In this document: one piece after another, positions 32,086-41,739 of the stretch
How the letters are laid out: every line of letters starts with the position of its first letter
Position numbering within the stretch: the stretch's first letter is position 1
DNA from: Anopheles merus
Taxonomy: Eukaryota; Arthropoda; Insecta; Diptera; Culicidae
NCBI RefSeq assembly: GCF_017562075.2
Contig: NC_054082.1
Span: 58,544,779 to 58,608,778, forward strand
Direction of reading: 5' to 3'
DNA length: 64,000 nt
The notes under the pieces: generated by a model
Told to the model about the DNA's origin: nothing
Databases searched by the model: none
Seen by the model: the letters and a program-made list of their open reading frames with translations, nothing else
Program-made: the position numbers and the translations under genes

Positions 32086-33127
32086 TCACCGGGGGGTGAC
32101 ACTGTTGTGATGATGTTGTTTCAGGACCAGGTGGAGTAGACGTGCGTGCTGCTAAACGGTGAGTCGTTGTTGGTGTGCGTGTGGTGTAGCGGTGATCAAT
32201 ACTAGTAGCTGGTGTGCGTGTTGTAAAGCGGTTTCGGGTGGCTATAGGAGATGAGGTTTGGTGGTCGTGTTGACGGGATGGAAAAAACTCACGTACACCG
32301 ATACCGACTGGCCAAGTGGATGGTGTGAGTGCCGCATCTCGAAGGATAGCCGGGACTCTCACTTTGAATGAAAGCCAATTCATGCTGTCCACACTAACCC
32401 CTCTTCTCAGCAGGCAATACGCTATAACGTCATCGGTGGCTAAGCGACGCTTTACAGAAGCGACCACTTGTTCCACAGTGACGGCTGTTGATAAGCGGGA
32501 TAGGCGGATCCAGATCCTATCTGTGAATGGCTCACGAGGTGCAGCTTGAAGCGGTGATGATAACGGATCGGTTCCCACCAGTTCATGAGGTTGTGTAGGT
32601 GCCGGCTGGACGGCAATCGTGGTATTGGTGTATGCGTTTGGCGATGACGCGGCACAAAGGATGTTACCGCGATTGTTTACAATTCTGTTTACACCAGGAG
32701 ATGCCGAATCCTCGATTACGCGCCTCCGCTTTCTACCCGTAGCCGGTCGAGGATCAGGATTCCGAATGTGAGGCGTGGATGCAGTTTGAAGGAGGGTAAA
32801 ACCACTGCGAACTTCGGCGACAATAGGCTCAACGAGCTTGCCGATAGCTGCTACAGCTGAGGTGAGGGCGGCTTGGAAACCGACCTGGGCGCCTATTTCT
32901 TTTACCGAACGGCAGCGCGGATTTTTAAGAATGTTAGTGCAGCCAATGCAGCTCCAGTGCAGGTCGACATTGGACAATACTGCGTCAATCAGCTCGGGGG
33001 GCAATTTGCAACAGCCGCGGTGGAACGTAGCGTCACAATATGCACAACTGATGATGCAGCCGGTGGTCTCTAGCGGTTCAGCACACGAGAAGCAAATAGC
33101 CGCCATCGCGAAATCACGCGTAATCAC
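31973..33127 (-). CDS. N2 ORF1: PHD-finger nucleic-acid-binding protein
   Basis: 384 residues. Residues 11-65 form a C4HC3-type finger (CFSCAEP, CIISCAYCDATFHRGCC, WSCIGCTN). A helical segment with a Gly/Phe motif (EVRSGFTLLQ) and a basic KRRR patch near 135 follow. An RRM-like domain lies at about 210-290 (DRIWIRLSRLSTAVTVEQVV, SFKVRVPAILRDAALTPSTW). The tail is Ser/Thr/Pro-rich. The ATG at 33127 is the first in frame. It overlaps the ORF2 frame by 113 bp, suggesting coupled or re-initiated translation. Known role of the class: RNA chaperone in the RNP. Confidence 0.88.
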   Translation of the reverse strand: MITRDFAMAAICFSCAEPLETTGCIISCAYCDATFHRGCCKLPPELIDAVLSNVDLHWSCIGCTNILKNPRCRSVKEIGAQVGFQAALTSAVAAIGKLVEPIVAEVRSGFTLLQTASTPHIRNPDPRPATGRKRRRVIEDSASPGVNRIVNNRGNILCAASSPNAYTNTTIAVQPAPTQPHELVGTDPLSSPLQAAPREPFTDRIWIRLSRLSTAVTVEQVVASVKRRLATDDVIAYCLLRRGVSVDSMNWLSFKVRVPAILRDAALTPSTWPVGIGVREFFPSRQHDHQTSSPIATRNRFTTRTPATSIDHRYTTRTPTTTHRLAARTSTPPGPETTSSQQCHPPVNDILEAPNSTLVSGPPQNHRASSPHLHQSTIDRFFLN

Positions 33128-33356
33128 AGCACAACACTGTTAAGCCGAGCAGGAAAAAACAGCAGGAAACCACAGTTGCGGTGCAACTAAACAATTCGCC
33201 AACACGCAACGATGATGTGAAGCATTTAAATCCGTAGTCCGTAAGTCCGTAGAATAGGCAACAATGCGATGCGACGCAGAAAACACAAGAAAATTACTGA
33301 AAAATCACGGAGCGCGACGAAAGTGCAGCCGAACAGTTAAACGATTGATTTATTGC

Positions 33357-34962
33357 TACGTTGGAAGAAATTCTATCAAAACTTAATGGAGCTAGTTGGT
33401 TCTCTACTACAGATCTAACTAATGCATTCTACCATATTGTGCTAGAAGAATCCTGGAGACATTTAACCAATTTTTTCTCAGGTAACAATACTTACCGCTT
33501 CATTCGATTACCCTTTGGATTATGCAATGCTCCTGATATCTTTCCAGAAATACTTCAGACAGTTGTAATTGCAGATTGCCCCGGAACGGTAAACTATCTT
33601 GATGATGTCCTTGTATTCGGCAATACGAAGGAAGAACACGACGATAATCTTCGCTATACACTTTCACGTCTACACAAACACAATGTGTTATTAAACTCCA
33701 GTAAATGCGTTTTCGGTAAACAAACGGTTAAATTCTTAGGTTTCTTACTTTCTCACGATGGGTGGCGAGTCGACGAAGACAAGAGAAAAGCCATTGATGG
33801 GTTTCGACGGCCAGAAACATTATCAGAAGTAAAGAGCTTCTTAGGCCTCATTAATTTCCTCGAAAGATTCACTCTTCGTAGAGCAGAGAGAACTAAACAT
33901 TTAAGAGCTCTTGCAAATTCATCATCATTTTATTGGACTGAATTAGAAGAATTTGAGTTTATTGATATAAAGAACGCAGCTATAAATTCAATCGACAAAT
34001 GGGTTATATTGATCACGAGGACAGAACAGAATTATTCGTTGATGCGTCACCATTCGGTCTCGGAGCAGTTCTTGCCCAATTCAATTCGGCAGGTGTACCT
34101 CGTGTAATAGCATGTATTTCCAAATCATTGACGGTAACAGAACAACGATACCCTCATACCCAAAAAGAGGCGTTAGCCATAGTATGGTCAGTGGAACGGT
34201 TCAAATACTACTTAACGAGCATTAACTTTACCGTTTGGACCGACTCGGTTGCGAATATGTTTATCTTCGGCGGAGAATATCGATCCGGAAAAAGATCTAT
34301 TACTCGTGCCGAGTCGTGGGCTCTGCGGTTACAACCATTTAACTTTGAAACCCGATGTGTTCCTGGTGATCAGAATATTGCAGACGTTGTTTCACGATTG
34401 ATTAGCAATTGTCAAGCAGATGAACCCTTCGATGAAAACGATGATAAGCACATATTATACACGGTTGATGCATTTAACATGAGTATGACATGGTCAGAAA
34501 TCCAACTGGCTTCAGAAGAAGACAAGGAGTTAGCTGAAGTGCGTTTGGCAATTCAAACAGGTCGTTGGCCTCGTCATCTAAGAAGGTACGAATGTCTTGA
34601 AAAACAATTGAGAAGTCTTGATGCTCTAGTTTTCAAAAACAACTTGATTGTATTACCTAAATATCTCCGCAAAAGGGCAATCGAAACATCTCACGAAGGA
34701 CATGTTGGATGTGCAGCTTCTAAAAGAATTGGAATGAAGCGCTTCAGGAATACGTACAGATACATAACACGCGTAAACATCACTCTAGGTTAAACGCGAC
34801 TCCATTTGAGCTTCTTGTCGGATGGCGTTATAGAGGGACGTTTCCTGGTTTGTGGGAGAGAAAAACCGGTGTAGATAGAATGGACATAAGAGAAGACGAT
34901 GCACATGCTAAATTAATTAGCAAAAAATATGCTGACGATAGACGAGGCGCGAAGGAAACCAG
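33357..34962 (+). pseudogene. G-B RT, RNase H and integrase remnants
   Basis: RT resumes after N2 with TTDLTNAFYHIVL and catalytic YLDDVLVFG (33598-33624). A frameshift near 33990 precedes RNase H (LFVDASPFGLGAVLAQF, KEALAIVWSVERF, RAESWALRL, NIADVVSRLI), which is open to about 34730. The integrase zinc finger begins (ETSHEGHVG) but the sequence then jumps directly to the region after the catalytic core (NATPFELLVGW, 34795-34830). The DDE core of roughly 150 residues is therefore deleted. The segment ends at the N3 insertion; the last codons lie at 37463-37773. Confidence 0.85.
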
Positions 34963-37462
34963 TATATGTATATGTTTGGAGATTTTAATTTTTCGGCAGT
35001 ATCGTGGTCACTATCACAACAAACATTTGGTCACTCATCATCGTTCGCGCACTATGTGGCAAATTCATCATTTTCGGACAGATCCCGGTTTTTGGATGAA
35101 ATTAACGCTAGCGATTTTTATCAAATAAGCTGTATCAAAAACTCGCTTAACCGGCAGCTCGACTTAGTATTCGCAAATTTTATTGCCGCAACTTACTGCA
35201 TCGATTTGCACCCCTGCCCAACACCACTAGTCTCTCCTGACCTGTACCATCCAGCCATCGATTTAACGGTTCGAATTCCAAGCACAATGCCTAATCCTAC
35301 ACTGACTCAAGCAAGTAGACCTAGGATGAATTTTTATAAAACCAATTTTACTCGGATTGATGAGCTCATAACTAATTTTAATAGCCAGTTCAGAATTAGC
35401 CAGTTTAATTCTGTTGATGAAGCTTTATCGATATTTATACGCTTTCTTTTATCCTCGTTTGATTCGTGTGTACCAATTATCACACCAAAGAGCGGCCCTG
35501 CTTGGTCTGACCGCCAGCTAAAAAAACTTAATAGAGCTAAGGAAGCTGCATTAAAAAAATATACGAAGTATCGATCACCTGTTAACAAAAGCATATTAAA
35601 TGAAACAACTCGCTTGTGCCGTAGATACAATAAAATACGCTACGGTGGCTACTTGTCTCGGTTGGAGAAGAATTTCATCAAAAGGCCCAAAGCTCTCTGG
35701 AGTTTTCGTAAGAAACACAATAATACAAATGTGACACCTAAATCGATTTACCACAATGACCGAGCTGGTTCAATTGCTTCAGATATTTGTGATATATTTG
35801 CGTGTAGATTCGAGGAGGCATACACAATCTCGACTACTGACGACAGTATTATCACCAACGCTTTAATTAATACTCCTAATGATGTCATCGACCTTAATTT
35901 AACTAATATATCGCAATAATCTGTTCTAAATGTGCTCAAAGCAGTCAAGCCCAAAGCTAGTCCTGGCCCAGATGGTATTCCTGCCATCATTCTCAGCCGA
36001 TGATGTGAGTCCATTGCGCCGATCTTCTCCAAAATTTTTACTTTTTCACTGCAACAAGGAGAATTCCACTCTATTTGGAAGAGTTCATGGATTGTCCCCA
36101 TATTTAAAAAAGGTGACAAGGAAGATGCAGCCAACTATAGAGGCATAACATCACTCAGTGCTGGAGCCAAAGTTTTTGAGAAAGTGATCCAAACAAGTTT
36201 ACTCACGGCTTCATATCTTTATATTAGCCCTCAACAACACGGTTTCGTACCAAAGCGGTCGGCGATTACTAACCTTATTGACTTGTCATCACAATGTCTT
36301 CATAACATGGATAGCAGGATGCAAACAGATGCAGTTTATATGGATTTAAAGGCTGCTTTTGATAGTATCGATCAAAACATCTTTTTAGCCAAGATGAATA
36401 AGTTGGGCGAAATTTAATATGCTGGTTAGAATCGTACCTTGTCAATCGATCGTATGCTGTATCTTTCCAACGATGCCATTCAAGGTCTTTCATTGTATCA
36501 TCTGGTGTGCTACAAGGTAGCAGCCTGGGTCCACTACTGTTCGTACTGTTCATCGACGACCTATCGTATGTAGTACCAGCAGCGAATCATTTAATATATG
36601 CAGATGACATTAAAATCTACATGACGATAAAAAATGACACAGACCACTCCGAGCTACAACAATACCTTCTCGATTTTCACCAATGGTGCAATCGAAACCG
36701 CCTGAGCCTCTGCATTGAAAAATGCCGAGTCATTTCATTCACACGAGCACGAGAAATTAAGAACACCAGCTACACAGTTAACGGTTTACCAATAGAACGC
36801 ACTAATGCTATGAAGGATCTCGGAGTCATACTTGATTCAAAGCTGTCATTTGACCAGCAAACAGAGGAGGTGATTACTCGAGGTAATCAATTGCTTGGCA
36901 TGTTGTTTCGGATAACAAGAGATTTCAAAGACCCAGTCTGCATCAAAGCGTTATACTGTGGTATTATCCGCCCGGTACTCGAATACGCCTGTGTCGTCTG
37001 GAAGCCCTCAACCCAAAGACTTTCTGAGAGAATGGAATCGATACAGCGTCGCTTATCCCAATACGCAACACGCTTGTTACCTTGGCCACCTGGCAGTCAG
37101 TTACCACCTTATGAAACGCGACTTCTGCTCCTCGGACTGCAACCGCTCCACATCCGACGCCGTACCGTACAACAACTATTTGTGGCTGGTTTACTGCAAA
37201 GTAACATCGACTGTCCATCCCTACTCCAGCAGTTAAACTTTTACGCGCCTGCTGTTCAGCTTCGCTCTCGTCCGTTACTTGCCCTGAATCGTAGTCGAAG
37301 TTCGTCATTTGTTTGATTTTGGAACCTCAGTGCAATCCTTTAAAAACTGCCTTAGAAACGAATTATTAAGATGATCTTACTACTTATTTTAAACTAATAT
37401 TAGACTTAAGAACATTCATACGGATCCATTGTTATCCATTGAACGAGTAATAAACAATTAAA
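34963..37462 (+). pseudogene. N3: 5'-truncated CR1-like non-LTR ORF2
   Basis: It begins inside the endonuclease at FGDFNFSAVSW (34976), so ORF1 and the endonuclease start are missing, as is typical of 5' truncation on insertion. The linker region has HPAIDLTVR and WSDRQLKKL. Nonsense codons lie at 35917-35919 and 36001-36003; a frameshift lies near 36415 between KAAFDSIDQ and WLESYLVNRSY. RT motifs include GPDGIPAIIL, IFKKGDKEDAANYRGITSL, QHGFVPKRSA, GVLQGSSLGPLLF and an intact YADDIKIY. The frame ends about 37314, short of the N2 C-terminus. The tail has TAAACAAT repeats (37448-37462). About as diverged from N2 as a separate subfamily. Confidence 0.85.
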
Positions 37463-37773
37463 CAATAAACGTAGGAGATAAAGTGGTAGTAGCTGTACCC
37501 CAAACGACTAAAACTGATCGATTATTTTCTGAAGAGACCTTTACTGTTTTAACAAGAGAAGGAGCAAAGATTGTTGTTCGTGGTGAAAACGGGAATCAAT
37601 TTGCTAGGAATATACAAGATTTCAAGTTATACCCCAGTAATGTAAACAATCACAATGAAGCGACAGATAATGATACTCAGGCCCCTAACGCAACAAGTAC
37701 ATCTGCTGCCTCATCAAGACCACAGAGAAATCGTCGTAAACCTGCTTGGTGGGACGACACGGAGATGTATTAG
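37463..37773 (+). pseudogene. G-B pol C-terminus
   Basis: After N3 the integrase C-terminal segment resumes with VGDKVVVAVPQ and continues through FTVLTREGAKIVVRGENGN to a basic end (RPQRNRRKPAWWDD) and TAG. Same frame organisation as the G-D C-terminus. It ends 578 bp before the 3' LTR. Confidence 0.8.
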
Positions 37774-37867
37774 GTGCCACAATTTCTTTCCTTATACATA
37801 TTAATACTTTTTTTTCAAACTCAATTAAATATAAGCAGTTTAGTTATTAGTAAAATTGTTTTATTAC

Positions 37868-38301
37868 TTAAAGGCCGGGCTACATTGATCGTACTCGCAA
37901 GTGTAATTTTTATATTCACTAGCGCATCTGGTGGCGACCAGCGCAAGCTAGATGTGGGTATAATTTAAGTGCCAAAATTATTCATACTTGGTGTCTCATC
38001 AAGTTTCGACCAGGCTACCTGTTTGCTGTAGGAAATGTTGATAAACGTCCATAAATTGCAACAAAGTAGGCCGTTAATTGTTGTTGTTGGACAAATCGTC
38101 ATTCATACAAAGCGCCGGGCAACATTTTTCCCCATCTTCCATTCTCTATCCATCATTGGGTAAAATTATAGCCTCCTCGACCCAAAACGTTTTTTGACAG
38201 ATAAACTATGCCAGCATCTAGCTTCAACCCACCGCCGCTAGATGGCGTACGCGTTCACAAAAATTACACTACGGAGTACGATCAATGTAGCCCAGCCTTA
38301 A
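37868..38301. repeat. TTAA-flanked MITE with ~65-bp terminal inverted repeats
   Basis: The left end (GGCCGGGCTACATTGATCGT from 37873) and the right end (complement ending GTAGCCCAGCC at 38297) match for about 65 bp with some 10 differences. TTAA lies on both sides (37868-37871, 38298-38301), the target of piggyBac-type transposases. It is non-coding and inserted in the 3' UTR of G-B. Confidence 0.82.
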
Positions 38302-38351
38302 GATACATTTTTGAATTTATTGCACTGTTGAGAGTACGGAAAAAGTAGATT

Positions 38352-38550
38352 GTAGGGATTAGGATAGACAAGGAAGTGATAGATAGAGAGAGATAGGACG
38401 AACGTGAAAGATCATTCGAGATGACAGGAAATGCGAATAAACGTCAGTCGTGTTGGATTAATCAACGGAAGAGCATGACACCGTGTGTTCCTTAATTTAT
38501 TGAATCCGAAAGGTTGCTTTAAAGGATGGTGGGTTGGCCAGATCACGACA
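38352..38550 (+). repeat. G-B 3' LTR
   Basis: 199 bp, about five differences from 7457-7656. It is followed by CTACT (38551-38555), the partner of 7452-7456. The purine-rich GAGAGTACGGAAAAAGTAGA upstream is a weak PPT. Confidence 0.88.
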
Positions 38551-38555
38551 CTACT

Positions 38556-38886
38556 GGGTCAGTTAAAAACAGCATGTGAAAAATATTCAAATAATCCCAG
38601 AACTTTGATTTCCCAACCGGCATTATCGCGCGATTTTTATGTGTATCTATCATTTTTCTCATTCTAACATTCAGAAGAATTTTCGTTCTGCCTCGCTTCT
38701 GGGTGTTGGTCTGGTTTTGCTCGCAACTTGGCTGTGTCACACCAATCATCCTCATGTTTCATATGGCTCTTCTCTTTCCATCGTTAAAGAGAAACTCTTG
38801 CGTCTCGCTTTTCTGGGACTTGTCCAATTTCGCTTGCTACATCAATCGTTTACGCAAGCGTTCTCCTCTCGCCCGCTCTATCATTG
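38556..38886. other. Unassigned flank of G-B
   Basis: No recognised gene. Together with the sequence left of 7452 this is the original insertion site of G-B. Confidence 0.5.
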
Positions 38887-39268
38887 TACAGGTACTCCCC
38901 GATATACGCTATCAATGCGGACCGGAGGCAATAGCGTATCTCGAATATTAGCGAAAGTCGAATTTCGAGGTTTCCAGTCAAATTATAGCTAATTTTCGTA
39001 TAATTTTGCATGAAGTGGTAGGTTTTAGCCACTAAATTCGAAATATTCAGTTGAAATCAGATCAAATAACTATCTGATTTCAACTGAACATTTCAATTTT
39101 GTACCTTTTGAAATGGTTTTTAATATTCAACCAAACGGGAATTTATTTTGCATTTGACATTCGATTTCTAAAATTAGTACAATTTGCTCAAAGAACTGTC
39201 AAATTTAGAAAAAAATGTATAGCGAAATCGCGTATTTCGAGTATGGCGTATATCGAGGAATACCTGTA
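38887..39268. repeat. TA-flanked MITE, copy C (CCCCGAGATAC family)
   Basis: Ends TACAGGTACTCCCCGATATA and its near-complement (GTATATCGAGGAATACCTGTA, last base 39268) with two mismatches. Interior shared with copy B (GGTTTTAGCCACTAAAT, ACAATTTGCTCAAAGAACTG). An extra internal palindrome (TCAGTTGAAATCAGAT and complement) lies at about 39045-39090. Confidence 0.85.
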
Positions 39269-39775
39269 TATCCACACGAGGAAGGCGCGGCTTCGCGTTC
39301 TCATGAAAAAGTGGTAGTGTTAAATCAAGTTTGCAAGCGGTAGGACGCGTCGATGCTCGTTTTTTCTCTCGTGAAACCACTACGGAAAAACTATTTGGTA
39401 AGTACAGCTTTTAATCAACGGTAATATCAATCTTTATCAAACTAAATGGTACAATTAATTGTGATATCAAATCATATTCTTTTTCTATAGAAATCGTTAC
39501 ACACGCACGAACGGAAGTGAGCACGGACCACGATAGAAACAATATTCAATTGGTTGGTAAGTATTACGCTTCGCGTTAAATGGAACAGCTGTTGGCAAAA
39601 CATTTAATATTTCCCTCTATCCCTAGGAGTGCCAAAAAAAAAACAACAGAACAGAAGAGGAAAGAAGGCAGGAACGATCCTCCAACGTGCTAGCGCCTGG
39701 TAGAGGAGAAGCAGCAGGAAGGTAGGGACGATCATCCAGTGCGCTAGCACAGCATGTGGGAGCGAACTTGCGAAC
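39269..39775. other. Unassigned stretch with a short inverted pair
   Basis: Around 39305-39385 the strings GAAAAAGTGGTAGTG and complement-like GAAACCACTAC face each other, suggesting one more degenerate inverted repeat. Nothing else is supported. Confidence 0.35.
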
Positions 39776-40639
39776 TTGTCAGAGGAACTTCTCACGAGTA
39801 TTGCCGGACAAAAACAGCTCCACTGGTGCTGCTTTGGGTGCAACAACGTTTTTGCAAACCCTAGAACAAAGTTTATCAGAGATGCGGCAGTACAAATGGG
39901 CTTGCAAATGGCATTAATGGCTCCTTCTAATTGCTTTAAAGCAGCACTTGAACCACTCATAAAAGAGACTCGCTCCGGTTTTGCTCTTGTTAATCAAGCT
40001 CATTCAGAAACACCGCTTTATAGCCAGCCTTCTAAAATGAGGCGAGTGATTCATGCGAAAAAGTTATTTTCTAATGTAACCAAAACACACACACCAGAAG
40101 ATCAAAAAACTTTGAACAATAGCAACAAACAGCACTACAATAGATCAGTCAACAAGGAATTGACCAACATTCCCGAACCACCGTTAATTATAACTGGCAC
40201 TAATGCAAGTGTTTCACCCACACACGCACTTAACATTGTTTCTGCTGTCGTTCAAGCTCCGAAAATGGCATTATAGGTTGCGCGTCTCTCTACTGACACT
40301 ACTAAAGAAAAAGTTGAAAAAACAGTAATGCATTTTTTGGGCACCGATGATGTTCTGGTCCATTGTTTGTGGCGCAAGGGCACTGACCTATCTACAGTTA
40401 CCTTCTTATCATTCAAAGTGCTAATACCAGCATCGCTCCGTACTAAAGCACTGAATCCAGCAACCTGGCCAAGTGGCCTTGCGATATGGGAATTTGTCGA
40501 TAGAAAAAAAAACTCCAAAGCTCTACCGAGTTTTGTAATGCCTTCACAAACAAATTACACACCTGTTACCAGTATGCCAATCACGGACGAACAACCTCCA
40601 GAATGCCTGAACACAACTTTGATCTACCCGGTACTATAA
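39776..40639 (+). pseudogene. N4 ORF1 fragment (CR1-like)
   Basis: Lacks the first half of the zinc finger; it starts with SEELLTSIAG and HWCCFGCNNVFANPR, which align with the end of the N2 ORF1 finger. The frame continues to TAG 40274-40276 and then, in the same frame, through the RRM-like part (GTDDVLVHCLWRKGTDLS, LSFKVLIPASLRT, NPATWPSGLAIWEF). One nonsense codon plus loss of the 5' end. Belongs with the ORF2 piece downstream. Confidence 0.75.
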
Positions 40640-41662
40640 TTAAACAACCTAATGAATGTTGTGGTGTTAAATATTCCGCGACTCAGTGCTATACACAACT
40701 ACCATTTCATTTCGTCCCACATTCAACTGTATCGACGCACGCAGAGACCACTATTGTAAACAATGGTCAAACACTAAACCCGCATAATAATGACCTTACC
40801 ATATATTACCAAAACGTTCATGGACTACGCACTAAACTTGAGGATGTTTACATTGCTTCTAGTGAGCTTGATCACGATATTATTGTTCTCACAGAAACAT
40901 GGCTTGATGATATAATACTATCGCAGCAGGTAATCTGTGACTGTGCTAATAACAGTATCCGACAGATTGGTGGTGGTGTCCTGATCACTGTTTCCAAACG
41001 TCTCAAATGCGTTCCTGTGCACACCAATATAACGTGTATTGAACACTGCTGGGTTAAAATCCTCTTGCCTTCAAGTAAAATAGTTGTTGGTGTAAGTTAC
41101 ATACCTCCTGATCTTAGTACAAATACTGCAATTATGACTGCTTTCGACGAGGCTCTTGATAGTGTAAGTGCTTCTATGAACGACAACGATACGATGTGTC
41201 TGTTGGGTGACTTCAACCAACCAATGATCGCCTGGCGTGCTATCGATTGGCACTATGAACCCGCGTCATCTGTGCCTGGCCAAATCGCTTTTTGGATTTG
41301 ATAAATTATTGTTGCTTAAAACAAATTAGAGGCATAGTAAAAATGATCTAGGAAGGCAATTGGATCTTGTGTTCGTCTCTAATGAGCTTGAAAATAGCGT
41401 GCCTATGCACTCAGTCAATGTCTCCCTAGTCGCGATTGTTCCGGTTGATAACCACCATCCACCACTGGAAATCACGCTGCAGAATTCCCACACTAGTTCA
41501 GACGATAATTCCGGCACAGTCTTGCCTGGTGCTGTATCTGCTTATAATTTTCCCAGAGCTGATTTTGTCATAGATCATAGAACCATGCTCACCGATTCTG
41601 TTGACATCTCCGCCGTAACTTCTGTCTCCATCCCCTCCAACACAACGATACGAATTGCGTAG
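40603..41662 (+). pseudogene. N4 ORF2 fragment (endonuclease)
   Basis: Endonuclease motifs YYQNVHGLRTK (40804), VLTETWLDD, GGGVLITVS, VSYIPPDL and LLGDFNQPMIAW (41204-41239) are present. A frame break occurs near 41285; RQLDLVFVSNELEN follows in another frame to 41662 (HHPPLEITLQNS). No RT follows: the sequence passes to the start of another endonuclease (N5) about 90 bp later. Confidence 0.78.
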
Positions 41663-41739
41663 TCAGATGATCCGGTAAGCTCACATGATCATGTTAATAT
41701 TTTACGATCCGGTAATAATAATATGAAATTGATTATGAT

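Larger units (their letters stand above)
28831..33356 (-). mobile_element. N2: full-length, apparently intact CR1-like non-LTR element
   Basis: Minus strand, about 4.5 kb. The 3' tail at the left is AAATAAATAATAATAAT (minus). It is flanked by the 7-bp duplication CTACGTT (28824-28830 and about 33357-33363, plus or minus one base). ORF1 (384 aa) and ORF2 (1049 aa) are both open and overlap by 113 bp. A 5' UTR of about 230 bp remains. It is inserted in the RT of G-B. The best candidate in the window for an active non-LTR element. Confidence 0.9.
7457..38550 (+). mobile_element. G-B: gypsy element expanded to 31 kb by nested insertions
   Basis: Two ~200-bp direct repeats (7457-7656 and 38352-38550) start TGTAGGGATT and end in CACGACA. 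They are bordered outside by the same CTACT (7452-7456 and 38551-38555). After removing the nested elements (7941-15753 plus GTAT, 16676-26383, 28831-33356, 34963-37462, 37872-38297), about 6.1 kb remains. That remainder reads in order LTR, PBS, long leader, gag, protease, RT, RNase H, integrase ends, 3' UTR, LTR, which is the expected size and order for a Ty3/gypsy element. The LTRs differ at about five positions including a one-base gap, so this is the oldest layer of the nest. It is defective: stop in gag, frameshift in RNase H, integrase core deletion. Confidence 0.85.

Noticed and set aside
31973..33127. PHD finger protein considered as a host chromatin gene
   Set aside because: It sits directly upstream of and overlapping an endonuclease-RT ORF inside one TSD-bounded element, and N1 and N4 carry homologues in the same position.
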